Source of the DNA: Dimorphilus gyrociliatus
Taxonomy: Eukaryota > Annelida > Polychaeta > Dinophilidae
DNA: 64,000 bases
Direction: 5' to 3'
Assembly (NCBI GenBank): GCA_904063045.1
Contig: CAJFCJ010000013.1
Coordinates: forward strand, 62,001-126,000
A model generated the notes under the pieces. It had not been told where the DNA came from, did no database searches, and saw nothing but the letters and a program-made list of their open reading frames with translations. The position numbers were made by a program, and so were the translations under genes. Below, in pieces: positions 35,503 through 50,341 of the stretch (position 1 is the first letter of the stretch; every line of letters begins with the position of its first letter).

Positions 35503-37248
35503 TTAGTTACTTTGTTCATTCTTATTCTCTTGTTCGTTATCATCTTCGTTAAAAACCTTCGAAATTTTACTATCAGATTGTTTTTTACTACTTCTAGTCT
35601 TTCTTTTATTATTCCTCCTTTCTTTTCGCGTTGGTTCTTTCTTTAACGGAGTCGTTATTATTGCCGATTTATCGTTAATGGGATTATTGATAATATTTGA
35701 ATTAGTAATTGCTTTTGTTTCCTTAATCTCTTTTGATAATTTTCGTCTTTTACGGTAAGCAGATGATGAAGATTCGTTTGAATCGTTTAGCTCATCTTCA
35801 TCCGATTGAAAACTTTCGTTAACTGGTTGTGGTAATCTTTCAAGTTTTGGTGCCGTCGTGTCCATAGGGCATTTCATATAAAATAATAAATAGCTAAAAG
35901 AAGGAAGAGAGAGAGAGAAAGAGAGAGAAAAAAAAAACAAAAGTTTAAAGGAATTGATTATCAATTTGCATTTTCAACTAAATAAAACCCCCCACAATTT
36001 ACTTACGCTTGAGCTGCGAAAACGTCCTCTTGACCAACTTTATAAACTTGAGCATCATTACATTCAAACCAATCACCCAGTTGATGCTTTATAAAAGCTA
36101 TGTAATGACCATCATACATATTTGCACCAACATGTACAATAACTCCGTATAATAAATACCTAAAAATATTTAAATAAAACTACAGAAAGTGGAAAGTCTA
36201 TCCTTGTAAAACGATAAATAGATGACGTCAATCATTAACATAGTATACCGTAATATTCTACATTTACATATTTTAAAACGAAATACTGACTTTGCGCTGC
36301 TGTTCCGATTACTCTCTGAGTTGTGTGTAAAAGGTGTCAAGTTTAATTCTTCATTGAATTTAACAATGTCATGCAGTTTCATACCAACTCGAGTATTCTT
36401 CTCATAATTGAAACGCTAAATATAACAACATGTATAAAATATTTATATACTGTAGACATATTGATGCTAAATATAATACCTTTATCTGTAAAACCAATAC
36501 TTGAGGAAGATGCTTTAACAATAGCTGTTTCTGACAGAGGCCATTGCATTTTTCGCATCTTTTACCACTACCTTCCAAATCTTCAGGATGAGTATATCTA
36601 TTGATAAAAGATTTAAATATACATATAAATATACGCAAGTACTTACAGTTTTAAACAACGTTCTAACGTTATATCCGTTGGTTTTTCAGCTTATTTCATG
36701 AAATAAAAATAAAAACAATGGATTATTATTAATAAAATATACAAAAGAAAAGTGTATAGAAAGAGTATATACAGTAGATGTATATAATATTGTTCTTAAT
36801 TAGAATCCTTACTTTCGTGTTTGGGTATAACAAGCGGTATTTCTAGGAACGGATCTTCTTTAGTTGATTGTTCTCTAGAAACAAACGCGTACGTGTGGAT
36901 ATTAATACATTTATACTGTATGTAAATATATACAGTATATATATATATATATTATATACACCTAAATCATGATATATTTACCCGCATTGTACACACGTAA
37001 GAGTTGACAATTGAACTCCTCCAAATGTTAAATCTATTATACATTTGCATTTCAATTTGTCGGCCGATTCCTTGTCGACAAGACACGGATTAGTATTATC
37101 GTCAATCTGTCGTTTTTCTATAAAAAGAAAGAAAGAATATATAAAAGTATATAAATAACATATTATGTCCATTTTGTAATAATGTTAATTAAAAAATAAT
37201 AAAGTATTTGTATACTACTGTTTTCTTTCTATCTCAATTCTAGTTATT

Positions 37249-37302
<54 letters not shown>

Positions 37303-37424
37303 ATGTTATTTATTTCCGGCTACTGATGATAATATTTCATAAATTGTGAAAGGGAACAAAATTAACTTGTATAGATTAATAAATCGTATTATTATCTTAT
37401 TTTCCCTTGTCAGCACCTCTATTT

Positions 37425-37470
<46 letters not shown>

Positions 37471-38748
37471 CCACTTTTGTAATATTAATAAAATAGAAGA
37501 TAAAAAAAAGATAGACTTTAATTTTGAGAAGAAAACGAAAAAGTCATAGAGTAATACAAACCGACAACTCTGTGTTCGTGCAGCATATGCGTTGCGCATG
37601 AATAAAACTCATGACAATCCTGCATACCGATCATACCATTTTCCATTAATTTATATTGAAGGTTTTCAGCAATAATACTGGATACTCCATAATCGTAAAA
37701 CTGTAAAGGAGAATTGATTGAATATTAGAAAATTTTATTCACCTTTGATCTGTTATTGTATATGGTTACTTTTGAAAAAAGATCCTTAAAGATACAGAAA
37801 ATACATTTTCGAATTGTATGACCTTTTTCATCGGAACCTAAACATTCGTGAGCACCGCTTAGAAAGAAATCTCGCATTGTTGGAGTATGTATAAAGACTT
37901 GGACTAATGACAGCATATAACAGGCATTTCCCATATTGTACATTCCCCTTATACCACTATACAAATCAGGCCGGTAATCTGTTGTAGATTCTGCTTTGAT
38001 TAGTATACGCTCTTTATAAGTATTCGGATACCAAAATTGAGAATATAAGCAATAGTCATCGTCCTTTCTACCATTACTAATCGGTTTTTCTACGTCTTCC
38101 ACTTTGATTTTACTGATAGCTTTCCGTTCCACTTTTATTGGAAAATCGTAATCTGTTGCTGTGGCAACATCCTTCTTTGACACACGGCTATTCTTCTCTT
38201 CCGTACACTTATAAATAACGCTATTCTTAACTTTTAGCGACTCTTTCATAAACTTATCACTATAAATAACACGACAACAAGTCGTGCAATATATTCTTGT
38301 TGTTGATAGATTAATCGCTACAAAAAAGAAAGAAGGAATCAAAATAGAGTTAATTCATTTATTGTAAATAACAAATCAATTTATTTCTTTACCAAATTGA
38401 TGATCTCTTTCCTCCAATGTATGTTCGTGAAGGTGACGTCGAAAGCACAAAACGGTAACACAAGACATGCATAAAAAAAGATTCTTTGCCAATTTATTCC
38501 GGCATACTTTACATGATATTCCCTGTTAAGACAAATAATGAATATAAATCAAGGAAAATTATTAAGAGACAATTAATAAAGTATCATTATACAAATTCTT
38601 CAATGGTTGATTGCAAATTATTTACTTTGGCATAAGAAAGTTCCTCCAGATCGATTCGATGACTGTGAATAAGGGTGCAAATCAAACGAAATTTGCTATG
38701 GAACTCGGCTGATTTACTACTAGACTTGAAATGAACGCAAGATTCCAT
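35503..38748 (-). CDS. USP22: USP22/Nonstop-like SAGA-type ubiquitin-specific protease
   Basis: Deubiquitinase of the SAGA DUB module, known to remove ubiquitin from H2B. Exons: 38626-38748, 38393-38522, 37743-38317, 37562-37700, 36982-37117, 36813-36874, 36647-36689, 36480-36597, 36291-36415, 36007-36159 and 35503-35893. All phases fit, giving 664 residues. The N-terminal ZnF-UBP has C-x2-H (CVHF), CKVC, CMSC and HLHEH. The catalytic domain begins GMYNMGNACYM with the nucleophile Cys at about 216. A structural zinc site uses CVQC/CEKC-type pairs. The catalytic His is in DGHYIAF near 500 and is followed by WFECND. After the domain end (YLLFYMK) is an extra tail of about 120 residues rich in Lys/Arg/Ser/Asn, absent from vertebrate USP22, which stops a few residues later. 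(CT)n tracts sit in two introns. Assignment to USP22 rather than another USP rests on the ZnF plus HTPTMRDFFLSG. Confidence 0.9.
37254..37298. repeat. (CT)n microsatellite in a USP22-like intron
   Basis: Uninterrupted CT dinucleotides of about 45 bases; a second CT tract lies at 37426-37464 in the same intron. Confidence 0.9.
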
Positions 38749-39602
38749 AATCTATGATCCGATCGGTTTAATTAGCATTCTGTTTTACTAGATTTACATC
38801 TTTAGTTATATACATACCAACTAAATAACGTGTTATCGCTCGATTTTCCAAAATCAAGAAGCATGGGCAATTAAATTGCCCCACTGAATAACAGTATTCG
38901 CTCGCAAACTTATAACCACGTAATTTGACATAAAAAAACAATCAAGTCATAAATTAACGTTAAAAAAAGTTTGGATTGCTACTTTCCAATATTCAATGCC
39001 GTTCAATATAAACACATTTATTAATTCATTTCTATTCCACACCCAAAATGGCCATGTGTATTTATTTGTTAGTGAATGCCGAATACGGAACCAGTCAGTG
39101 TACCAGGGTTCAATTCATTATCCGCTTTTATGGATTTCAGCGCGAAAAATAACGAACAACCCTCTCGCAGCAATCATTTGTTTATAAATTTAAACAAAAA
39201 ATATCGTTTAGACTCAGTTTCTTAGGCTTAATTTTTCAATTTAAAAACAGACCTCCTGCTATAAGAGTTCAGCTTGAGTGTGAAATTCAAAAAAGAGCGG
39301 ACAATCGCTAAAATACATTATTTAATGTTTATTATTATGGGCTAATAAAAAAGGGATGGATTTGAGATTCAGATAAGATATTTTAGCGTTGAACAATATT
39401 AATTATAGTATATATATTTATATGGTTTCATAACAACTCCGAAATTAATTGTAAGGTGTCTCTGATTTATGTATATGGAGTTTAAAATTTACAGATCTAA
39501 TTCTAGGCTGACACCCCTGGGTTTTGACGTTAGCAGCCACGTGATGAATAACCAATAGGCTACGACTCGTCACGTGACATCGGCCACAATTGGCCTGTAA
39601 AA
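38749..39602. promoter_or_regulatory. Bidirectional promoter region of the USP22-like gene and ERK
   Basis: An 854-base gap separates two divergently transcribed genes. The 70 bases before the ERK start are markedly GC-richer than the rest and hold a CACGTG box at 39538-39543, a CCAAT box at 39552-39556 and a second CACGTG inside the 10-bp palindrome GTCACGTGAC at 39569-39578. These are typical binding sites for bHLH-Zip factors (MITF/TFE/USF type) and NF-Y. Function is inferred. Confidence 0.5.
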
Positions 39603-41928
<2,326 letters not shown>

Positions 41929-43295
41929 AGTGAGTAGACTATTTAACTTTCCCCCTTATATTTAATTAATACTATTATTATAACGGAGAATTTTTTCATT
42001 AACTGGTTAATTATTTCTTTTTTAGTATGAAAATGGTGGATCAGACGACTTAACATACCTTTAATTTCTATTTTTATTCGAGTCCAAACTACTCTCTGTA
42101 CTATACTGCTTTCCGTCTCGTGCCGGCTCTTATCTTCTTTGCAGAAAATGCACAAATTATATGAGATCGGATCTTCGTCCGATGTGTTTTGAATTCATGG
42201 CTTTAAAAGATGTTCTATATTTACATGTTTTTTTTATATAGATGTTGTTAGTAACGTCCTGTGCGATGCAATTAATTGCTAGCTGGCTGGTTATCGTGAG
42301 TTTACCTAATAATAGGAAGCACAAATGATTCTAATTAACAGATTTTATTTTATTACATTAATTGCTTGTTCATTTATCGGTTGTACCGTTTTAAGCAGCA
42401 AAATTTAAAGCTGTTCAATGTTCTACGTTTTATATTTTATACGTTGTGAGCGGCGTGTATTTATTATATTAAGTGTTCCGAGATCAACGTCTTTTTTCTA
42501 ACTGCATTATTTTCAAATGTGATCCTGAGGAGTGCATTTGTTTTATCAGTCTATTGTGTAATTTACTGTAATGAGAGCTCAGTGAGCATGCAGATTTCAT
42601 GACCTATTCATTCGAATTTAAAATTTTAAATAATTGGCGGATGTTTTAAAACAATACTTAATACTTATATAGTGTATTCGTCTTTTTCTTCTATATAAAC
42701 CTCTACATTCAGTATCTATTATATATACATATATAAATATGTGTATGTATTGTGCATGTATTTATAAAAAATTATACCTTTAATATTGAAAATGATTATA
42801 ATTATAATAAATAATGCATGTATAAATTCTGACAAAAAAAATGCTAAACTCTTTTTCTTTGCAAAATATTTTACCAAAGAATACAATGCAGTCTTTAGAA
42901 TTTTAAAAAATTGCTCTTTTTTTATCAATTTTTTTTTAATAATATACAATTTACATCAATCACTCAGTTTCCAGTAGGGGTAACATTTTTTGCATTTTTT
43001 TTTTAACTTTAAAAGCGAAATAATCATTAATATTAAGAATTAAGAAACAAAAAAGAAATATTTTTTTGTACTCGAAACATCAGACTTTGACGTACTAAAT
43101 ATGCAATAGAGCCTCAATAATTATTAGCAAAAAAATTGGGATTATAGAGTTTCTTTTCTTTTCAAGAATAATAATCAAAAAATTATAACATCATTACGTT
43201 CTTTCGGCTCAGCACCTCATCCGTAATTTTTTCAAGGATAACGAGGCAAAGACGATCGAATTATCGAGGTTTCGCAGTAACAGTACAATATACAG

Positions 43296-43339
<44 letters not shown>

Positions 43340-43483
43340 ATGCAGGTGAGAAAGGACAAACAAATATTTTGTCTAGTTTTTTTTTCGTTGGTTAAACGAA
43401 TAATATCACTAGTCGAATTTGACAGATCTTGGAAAACTTAGGCCATTGCAGTACTAAAAAACAATATGCGTCAAATCGTTTTT
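41929..43483. other. Convergent 3' region of ERK and MYRF
   Basis: 1.55 kb of AT-rich DNA with no recognisable coding sequence, containing both 3'UTRs. A (TA)n tract occupies about 43301-43336. Confidence 0.6.
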
Positions 43484-46253
43484 TCACTTAGGGCAAGTTC
43501 GGGAAGGTAGACGCTTGAAATGAAAGTCGTACTCTGTAAAATCTATGCCCATACGGTCTTGAGATAAATCACAAGTGTTATTCATAAGTTTAGAAGAAAT
43601 TCGAAAGGTATAAATTGTGTCATTAAAGTAGCCTGCAGGGAGACTCCAGATATCCTTTAAATATTGCAAACGATATAGTAAAATTATAGCATCTAATTAA
43701 TTTCAAACAATTATTTTTAATTACCTGTCTCAGTTCATCTCTGAAAGGTAAATGCTGTAGTTGAGTACCTTCACAATCGGTTTCTGTATCCGCTCCTGTA
43801 CCCTGAGAATAGTGGCACAACCAACTTACCGATACACTTGCATTATTTAATCTAAATTAACAAAAAATGAATTGTTATGTGTATCCAATAATTAAAAGAA
43901 AGAAAAGAGAGTATTTCTTACTTAAGATTGACGATAATATTTCTAAACTGAATAGTTTTATCTAATTTAATTAAGTAGCGATAGCGTCCATCGGAGCCAG
44001 TGCACGAGTTTCTTAGACAAAACGGTGCCAATGATCTATTATAAGTTATAAAGTAGGGATCGGCCATAATATGGCGAATATTTTCGTTCGTCTCTATATG
44101 CGTTTTCCCTCTATCAGGCATTTTTGCCATGGTAAAAGCCATTGTGGTGAACTTTGACGTTCTAAAATTGCTCTCTTCGCGTATGACATTAGCGCTTTGG
44201 ATATGACTTTTATTTCCCGATCTAGAACTGGATGATAGACAGCATTTCTAAAGAAAGTTAAAATCAATATTATAAGATGATGGAAAATAAAAAGCCAACA
44301 AAATTACCTCGTCGCAAACATTTATTCTACAAAACGATCTTATAAGAACATCAGGGGGGATAGGAGTAGGCTTTACAGTTCCTCTAGTAACTGCTGGCGT
44401 TCCAGGTCTAGTAATAATTGTAGGTATGGGGCTGAAATAATTATAGAAAATTCGCAAATTAAACATGACAGTTTTTTTTTATTTATTTAGAATTTTAGCT
44501 TACCTGGTACCTTTCTTCTCCGTCTTTTCTAATATATACAAGGTTAAAATGGATATTAAACTGAAAAAGAAGAGAAATATTCAAATCTAAATATTAATAT
44601 ACAACGTATATAACTTACCATAGCGTCATTACAAAGACTAGAGTAACGATAGCCGAATGTAATAATCTATTAGAGCATTGTGTATCTTCGGGTTGTGATG
44701 GTTTCTTTGATCTACGAGTGTTTTTGAATGAATTCGCTCTATTCAATTTATTCTGATTCGGCCGTCTAGCTCTACTTCCTTCCGAACCTAAAACTGGTGA
44801 GCTGATAACTGATGACGTTGTCGATCTAACACTATCTCTTTTCTGTTTTAATCTTTCATTAAATGTTTCTATTTGTACAATTCTAGTTTGTAGATTATCA
44901 GCAACTTTACATAACTCTTGAACAGCTCCTAAACCTTCCATGTAAAGACGATCTTTATTGACAGTTTGAAAATTTTCTACAACTTCTCCATTTGTCAATT
45001 TGACATCTCCGGCCGGATGAACAGCTTCTGGTATAACGGTTTTTACCTGTTGGGCAAGGACACCTGTTGTTTGCCTCTCCTGAGCTTCCATGCCAACGGC
45101 GTCGGCGTAATCGTCTTTATACGAAAAATTGTACATTTTTACTTTTTTTACTTTTTCAAGCTGTTCTGACGAATCAACTTCCTTAATATTCTCTTTGACA
45201 CGCATATCAGACGGTTGTAATATGGCTCCCGTAACTCTAATATCTCCTTGGACGTCTAAGGCTTTTTCTGGCTTATCGGTTTTAATACCGACATTTCCAC
45301 TTGAATAAACACTTTCACTTCCCTGAACTTTTTGCCACGGATCAACATCTTGCTTGAATTGGGAGGGATTCGACGCTCTTACAATGATCTTCTCCGATTG
45401 CATAGAACATATTGTCCACTCATTACCGCTTAGAGTGTGAGCCTTTAATGCAACATTTAATAGGAAATAGCGTTGGTCAGGATTAGGTTTCCCGTTCTTT
45501 CTTTGATTATTCAACGTCGTGTCGCAAAAATGTAATCTACCGATCGTACAACCCTTTCCAGCCGTACCGCTATTGCTAAACTCGATACTGTACGAATATA
45601 AAAAAGTGATGTCTAAGAAAATTAGAATTATTTCGAGAGAGCAACAACAATCAATAATTAACAACAAATACTTACATTTGTGGAACAAATGGCTTTTTTG
45701 TTCGATCCGATTGGGATTGTTCCACTTGCACAGTTTGTTGTTTAGCTTCTCGCTTATTCCCGTAAATATGAATGTGAAACGATCGTATTTCTTCATAGTT
45801 ATTTTGATTAGTAGCCACGAACTTGGGATAATAACTATTATTAGCTAGATGAACAGTTACTTGAAAATGATTCTTCTTTTGACAAATAAACGAATCGTCA
45901 GGTGCCGAAAAGATAAAACCTTTATCGGCTTCAACAGAAAAATTCACATGTGGTCTTTGTTGTAAAGGGAAAAAAAATAATCATTTTCTTAATGAAATTT
46001 TCTTTGATTCTATTTTTTAAAATAATATTTACAGTGCATTTCCTCCACTGTCGTATAAAACGTAGAATTTTTCATCATGATTTACATAAAACTTGAGGGA
46101 ATTTTGACCGCTATCCGAATCGGCAGATTGACAATGATTTGGTGTATCTCTTTCGCATTTAACCAATGAAGATTGTTGAAGATTTTCATCAATTTTCCTC
46201 TTTTTTGTTTTCTGGCCCTCTTCTTGTCTTCTATTAATATTTAAATAGAGTTA

Positions 46254-46294
<41 letters not shown>

Positions 46295-48415
46295 AATAGA
46301 AAAAGGGGTGTTAAAGAAATGCATATTAAATAAACATTGTCATGAAGAGAGAAAAAAAATTCTTTTTTTAACTATACGCTTTTTCTGCTATCGATCATTT
46401 TTCTTACAATAGATAAAGAATTTGATTAAATACGATTACAAGAAAGCAACACCTACGTATTTAATGTTGGAGCGTATGTTGGATTTGACACAGTTTGGCT
46501 ATATATCGGTAATCCATATTTAGATGGTGGAGGTTGATCTGAAAGAATATTTTTCCATATATAAAATCTATCTACGCATTTATAATATATTATAATAATA
46601 TTATTTACCATTGATCAATTGTTCAGGTGGGCTGTATGGTTCAGACCTCTCTGATTCTGGTGGAGTATCCGGCAAATTTCTATAACAAGACGAAATAATA
46701 GTTAAATAAATATATTTATATACATATATATATATATATAATAAAAAAAGGACAATATTATTATGTTATCGTATACCCAAGTATTGAATTGAAGGTGTTC
46801 AAATCAGTTTGTTGCTCCAATAAATATGTAGGGTCTATGATATTCGGTAGTGATTTAGCGATTTCGTTCGATAAGTCTCTGTTAAATGATAAAGATAGAA
46901 ACATATTCAACTTTTTTTATAATCGATAAGATGACAATATTCAATTCTTTTATATAGGTTTAATACAAAGTTTTATATGGTCTATTTAATGATTATTAAT
47001 GTTCTATCTTATTGTTTACACTTTCTAATCAGTTATTTATTTGTTTGTTTTGTTTAAAACATACTGGGATAGCCTTCCATTAGGATCAGTAGGCGTTACA
47101 GGATTATATGCAGTATCCGGATATCCTAATTGTTGCGATATATAATCGTAATAACTATGCTCTGTTTCTCGGCAATCGAATCGTTGAGTTTCTTCATTCA
47201 TAATTTATCTCGAATATATTTTTAACATGCTCTTCCTACCGTATCTTATTATCTCTCGGTAAATTTTCTCTTTTTTATAATTATCATCCAAAATATCAAA
47301 AGAGATTAACAATAAATAAGTAGAAGGAGAAAGTAGAGGAGAAAAACACAAATGAAAATATTCACTATTCTCAGATGGGACCTGTTAATACTGAGTCATA
47401 TCCTTCAAGTGAACGTTCAATTTCTTATCAGACGTTAATATCGATAAGATACAAGGGAAAGTTTTTATTATTGTATGAAGTATAGATATTAATTTTTAAG
47501 AAAAGAATTAGAGTAAATGTATAAAAATAAACTATAATGTGTTACTGCATGTTTATAATATTATAAGTATTAATTAACCATATGTATACTGTATATAGAC
47601 AGTAATCTAAAAAGATCAGAATTTTTTAACGATAAAAAGGGATCGTACAAATTTTATACATATCTTATGTTATTCTCAGATTATGATTTATTTTTTATCA
47701 ACTTGACAAAAATTTACATTCCTTAGGATTTTAAAAGGGCAAAGTAGGACACCGTTGAGCCATCTATAGGCTAATTTTTATCAGTGAGAATTTTTTTTCA
47801 TGCTTTTCGACTGAAAGCGGTGGTCCGATTACTTTTTTTATATAGTTATTCAGGATATAATTATTAGTTAAGAATCGGTGAGATAATGTAAATAAGTCTT
47901 TTTTGTTTTTTTTTTTTAAAAAAAAATTTTATAATTACCCATCGGATCCAAGACAATACTCTTCAAGAGCATTAACGTCCAAATTATCGAAGTTGCATTC
48001 ATCTATTATGAAAAAAGACGGAATCGTAAGAAAACATATATAAATATAGCTAGATTCACCCTATAAAGTTGGTCAATTGTAATTCGCTGAATAGGACAAC
48101 TTGTACCGACCGGTACTATAGAGCTTATATATCAGTTTTTCGGGGGGGAAGGGGGAATAATTTTTAGTTCGCGAAAAGATCGTAAAATCTTTATTAATCT
48201 TTCGTCTTCTTGACCTTAGACATACCAATATAAAAAAAACAAATGCCGATAGTAGTAGATAAATATTACACGTAAAATTACGTACAAACAAGATAAATAG
48301 AACGAATTTTTGGAACTGAATGAAAATGAAGCACTTTTTGTATTTTAACGTCAAACTTACTTAAAATATTATTCAAATTTTTAGTAACGATATCATCCTG
48401 AACTATCGACGTCAT
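43484..48415 (-). CDS. MYRF: MYRF-type membrane-bound transcription factor, two alternative N-termini
   Basis: MYRF proteins sit in the ER, trimerize, cut themselves through an S74-type intramolecular chaperone domain, and release a DNA-binding fragment. Shared exons: 46777-46878, 46609-46679, 46457-46538, 46033-46230, 45676-45954, 44619-45587, 44504-44560, 44308-44431, 43922-44247, 43725-43851 and 43484-43654. They can start from 48361-48415 plus 47939-48002 (874 residues) or from 47065-47201 with its own ATG (880 residues). In the first form, the LDVNALEEYC stretch resembles vertebrate MYRF N-termini. PDTPPESERSEPYSPPEQ matches a vertebrate proline motif. Ndt80-like DNA-binding domain: about 190-330 (VEADKGFIFSAPDDSFICQK, VEQSQSDRTKKPF, KGKPNPDQRYF). 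Autoprotease: LQPSDMRVKENIKEVD at about 409-424 with the Ser-Lys dyad, then TTGVLAQQVK. TM at about 593-617, then a Cys-containing lumenal domain. Confidence 0.93.
46258..46292. repeat. (TA)n microsatellite in a MYRF intron
   Basis: About 33 bases of pure TA dinucleotides between the exons 46033-46230 and 46457-46538. Confidence 0.9.
47065..47201 (-). CDS. Alternative first exon of MYRF
   Basis: Begins with ATG (MNEETQRFDCRETEHSYYDY) and ends at CCCA|GTATG in phase 2. The upstream exon 47939-48002 also ends in phase 2, and both join the same acceptor at 46878. It cannot be an internal exon after 47939-48002 because an in-frame TAA lies two codons before its ATG. It is therefore best read as a separate promoter's first exon. 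Confidence 0.7.
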
Positions 48416-48944
48416 CACGCTAATAGATCCATTCAAATAATACCAAATCCAATAAAATTAACGATTAAAAACATTATACTTTTCAGACAAAACAATCAGC
48501 TCTTCCGTTTATGCCTTACTCCTCATTTTGGTAACTTTTTTACAAATCACATAAACCAAATCTTTAATTTCAATATTCTTTATTAAATAATTTATTAATA
48601 ATCCTCCAAGCGTTTTAATTTGTCAATTTTCTAAAATTTTGTGTATTACGTCTTACTTCTTCGCAGGTTGTTGACAATTTTACTACTTAAAACGCCACCT
48701 ATTAATGAATCATCATAGTACTCATTAGTTTCTTTTTTATTCCGAAAGAAATTTAAAAGAACATTTTAAAACGGTTTAATAAAACATTCTAAAAATATAG
48801 TTTAAAGAAGAATCTACGGGAAAAAATAATATTATTTGAAATCTGTTAAAATATCTAAATTTTGTAAGGAATACATAGACTTTTCAAAGGAAAAGAAATA
48901 TGCTAGAGTTTTTTTTTGTTAAAAAAAAAAGAAATAAAGAACAT
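48416..48944. other. Spacer between MYRF start and the H2B-like stop
   Basis: Tandem minus-strand genes. AT-rich, no coding sequence seen; it should hold the MYRF promoter and the H2B-like 3'UTR. Confidence 0.5.
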
Positions 48945-49733
48945 TTATTGTTCTTCTTCTAAATTGCGTTTTTTTAATAATTTGGAATTTTCTTCAACCA
49001 ATTTAATAGCTGCATCGCCATGATAAACTGCATGTGAACCCAACTGTCCTCGAAAGATCAGAACAATTGCTGCTCGAATATCTTCAACAGTCATAGTTTT
49101 TCGCTGTTTAAGTGATTTTAAGTCTCTTGCTTCCATTGCAACACGATGAAATATACTTTTAAGAATTTCGTCTAAGATTGCAAGAGCTTCACTAGAAATA
49201 CCCATATCCGGATGTAACGTTTTCAAGGTTTTCTTTATACTCGATCGGAAATTTACATCGTTCAAGTGAAGGTAACGCTTAGGTTTCTTACTCTTGGATT
49301 TTGACGTTTCAGCTTTAGTTTTAGCCATTCTCTTATTTACTTTTTTTGTAATTTTTTTTCTCGGCGACGTTGTCTTTACCGTCTCTGGGGATATTTCTGA
49401 TGTATTCTCGTCTATCGTAGGTAAGATGTTGATATTGCAAAGTGTATTTCTGACCGGAAAGACTATAGTTTCTCTTCTTTGCTTTCCAGTCACGGTAGCT
49501 ATATTAATCTTTTCCAAAACTGGCTTTATATTATCTTCCTCTTTACCACCAATTGCCCCCAAGGCTTCCAATTCATTGCCGCTGGAGTTGGACGAATCAG
49601 ACAATAAGATAACTTCGCTTGCAGAACTATCGCATAAACACTCACAATCCAAAGATGACGAACAACTGCATTCGCATGCTGAACAATGAGTGTAGCTAAC
49701 GGAAGTTTCATGTATTTGCTGCGATTTCGACAT
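48945..49733 (-). CDS. Divergent H2B-type histone with long Cys-rich N-terminal extension
   Basis: Intronless, 262 residues from the first true ATG. The last 100 residues are an H2B histone fold: HPDMGISSEALAILDEILKS matches the H2B alpha-1/alpha-2 region, followed by IFHRVAMEA, then the KQRKTMTVEDIRAAI helix start and RGQLGSHAVYHGDAAIKLV matching the H2B C-terminal region. A normal H2B is about 125 residues with a short Lys-rich tail. Here a 155-residue N-terminal part contains seven Cys in an 18-residue stretch (residues 17-34), an acidic/Ser-rich segment and a Lys-rich run just before the fold (KTKAETSKSKSKKPKR). Family knowledge: long-tailed H2B variants are often germline or sperm-specific. 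That role here is only inference, as is incorporation into nucleosomes. Divergent from the zinc-finger gene. Confidence 0.8.
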   Translation of the reverse strand: MSKSQQIHETSVSYTHCSACECSCSSSLDCECLCDSSASEVILLSDSSNSSGNELEALGAIGGKEEDNIKPVLEKINIATVTGKQRRETIVFPVRNTLCNINILPTIDENTSEISPETVKTTSPRKKITKKVNKRMAKTKAETSKSKSKKPKRYLHLNDVNFRSSIKKTLKTLHPDMGISSEALAILDEILKSIFHRVAMEARDLKSLKQRKTMTVEDIRAAIVLIFRGQLGSHAVYHGDAAIKLVEENSKLLKKRNLEEEQ

Positions 49734-50341
49734 TTTGGTAGCTAATGGAAAGGACAATCCAGATTGATCTATTCATATAACTACTCAACAATAGTAGTAC
49801 TCTTATGGAAAGTTTGGCGAAACATACATACTTAGAGGGGGGTGGGGGAAGTTTTAGAGAGAGAGGTGGGGGTGGGAGGTGATGGTGAAAAAGGGGGCGA
49901 TGAGAAAGAACTTTAAAAAGAAATAAAACTAAAAAAAAGAGGGGGGAGAGTAAATAAAGCAATTTTAAGTTTGTTAGGAAAAAGGAACAAAATGAATAAA
50001 CTACAAAGAGGATAAATAGTTTTAATAATTATAATAGAATATAATAATAATAATTAATAAAAAAAATGTATATTAATTAATAAGAAAAGGTCAGAAAAGA
50101 GAAAGAAAAATAAAACGTGTATGCGTATATGTATGTTGTATGCGTGTATAGGATGGTAAAGTAACGAGATATTGCGGCTAGAGATAGGCGCAAAGCATGC
50201 TATTTTTAGAAACGCCAAATAGGGTATGTGCTCCGCCACTCGGTGGCGTTGATTCTCTTATCCTGCTAGTAGCTTTGTTAAGTTTGTTTCGTTTGTAATA
50301 ATCTTTATCCGGATATGTTAAAAAATGTATAAAATGTACGT
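49734..50341. promoter_or_regulatory. Bidirectional spacer of the H2B-like and zinc-finger genes
   Basis: A 608-base gap between divergent start codons, with a purine-rich run at 49835-49945 and AT-rich DNA beyond. No coding sequence and no specific binding site that I can defend. Confidence 0.4.

Noticed and set aside
44966-45169. Plus-strand frames inside MYRF
   Set aside because: Antisense shadows of the conserved autoprotease exon.
47745-47835. Short inverted repeat (AGGACACCG / CGGTGGTCC)
   Set aside because: Pairing covers under ten bases with a long loop; not distinguishable from chance.
48105-48120. Near-palindrome GTACCGACCGGTAC in a MYRF intron
   Set aside because: Imperfect, isolated and with no further context.
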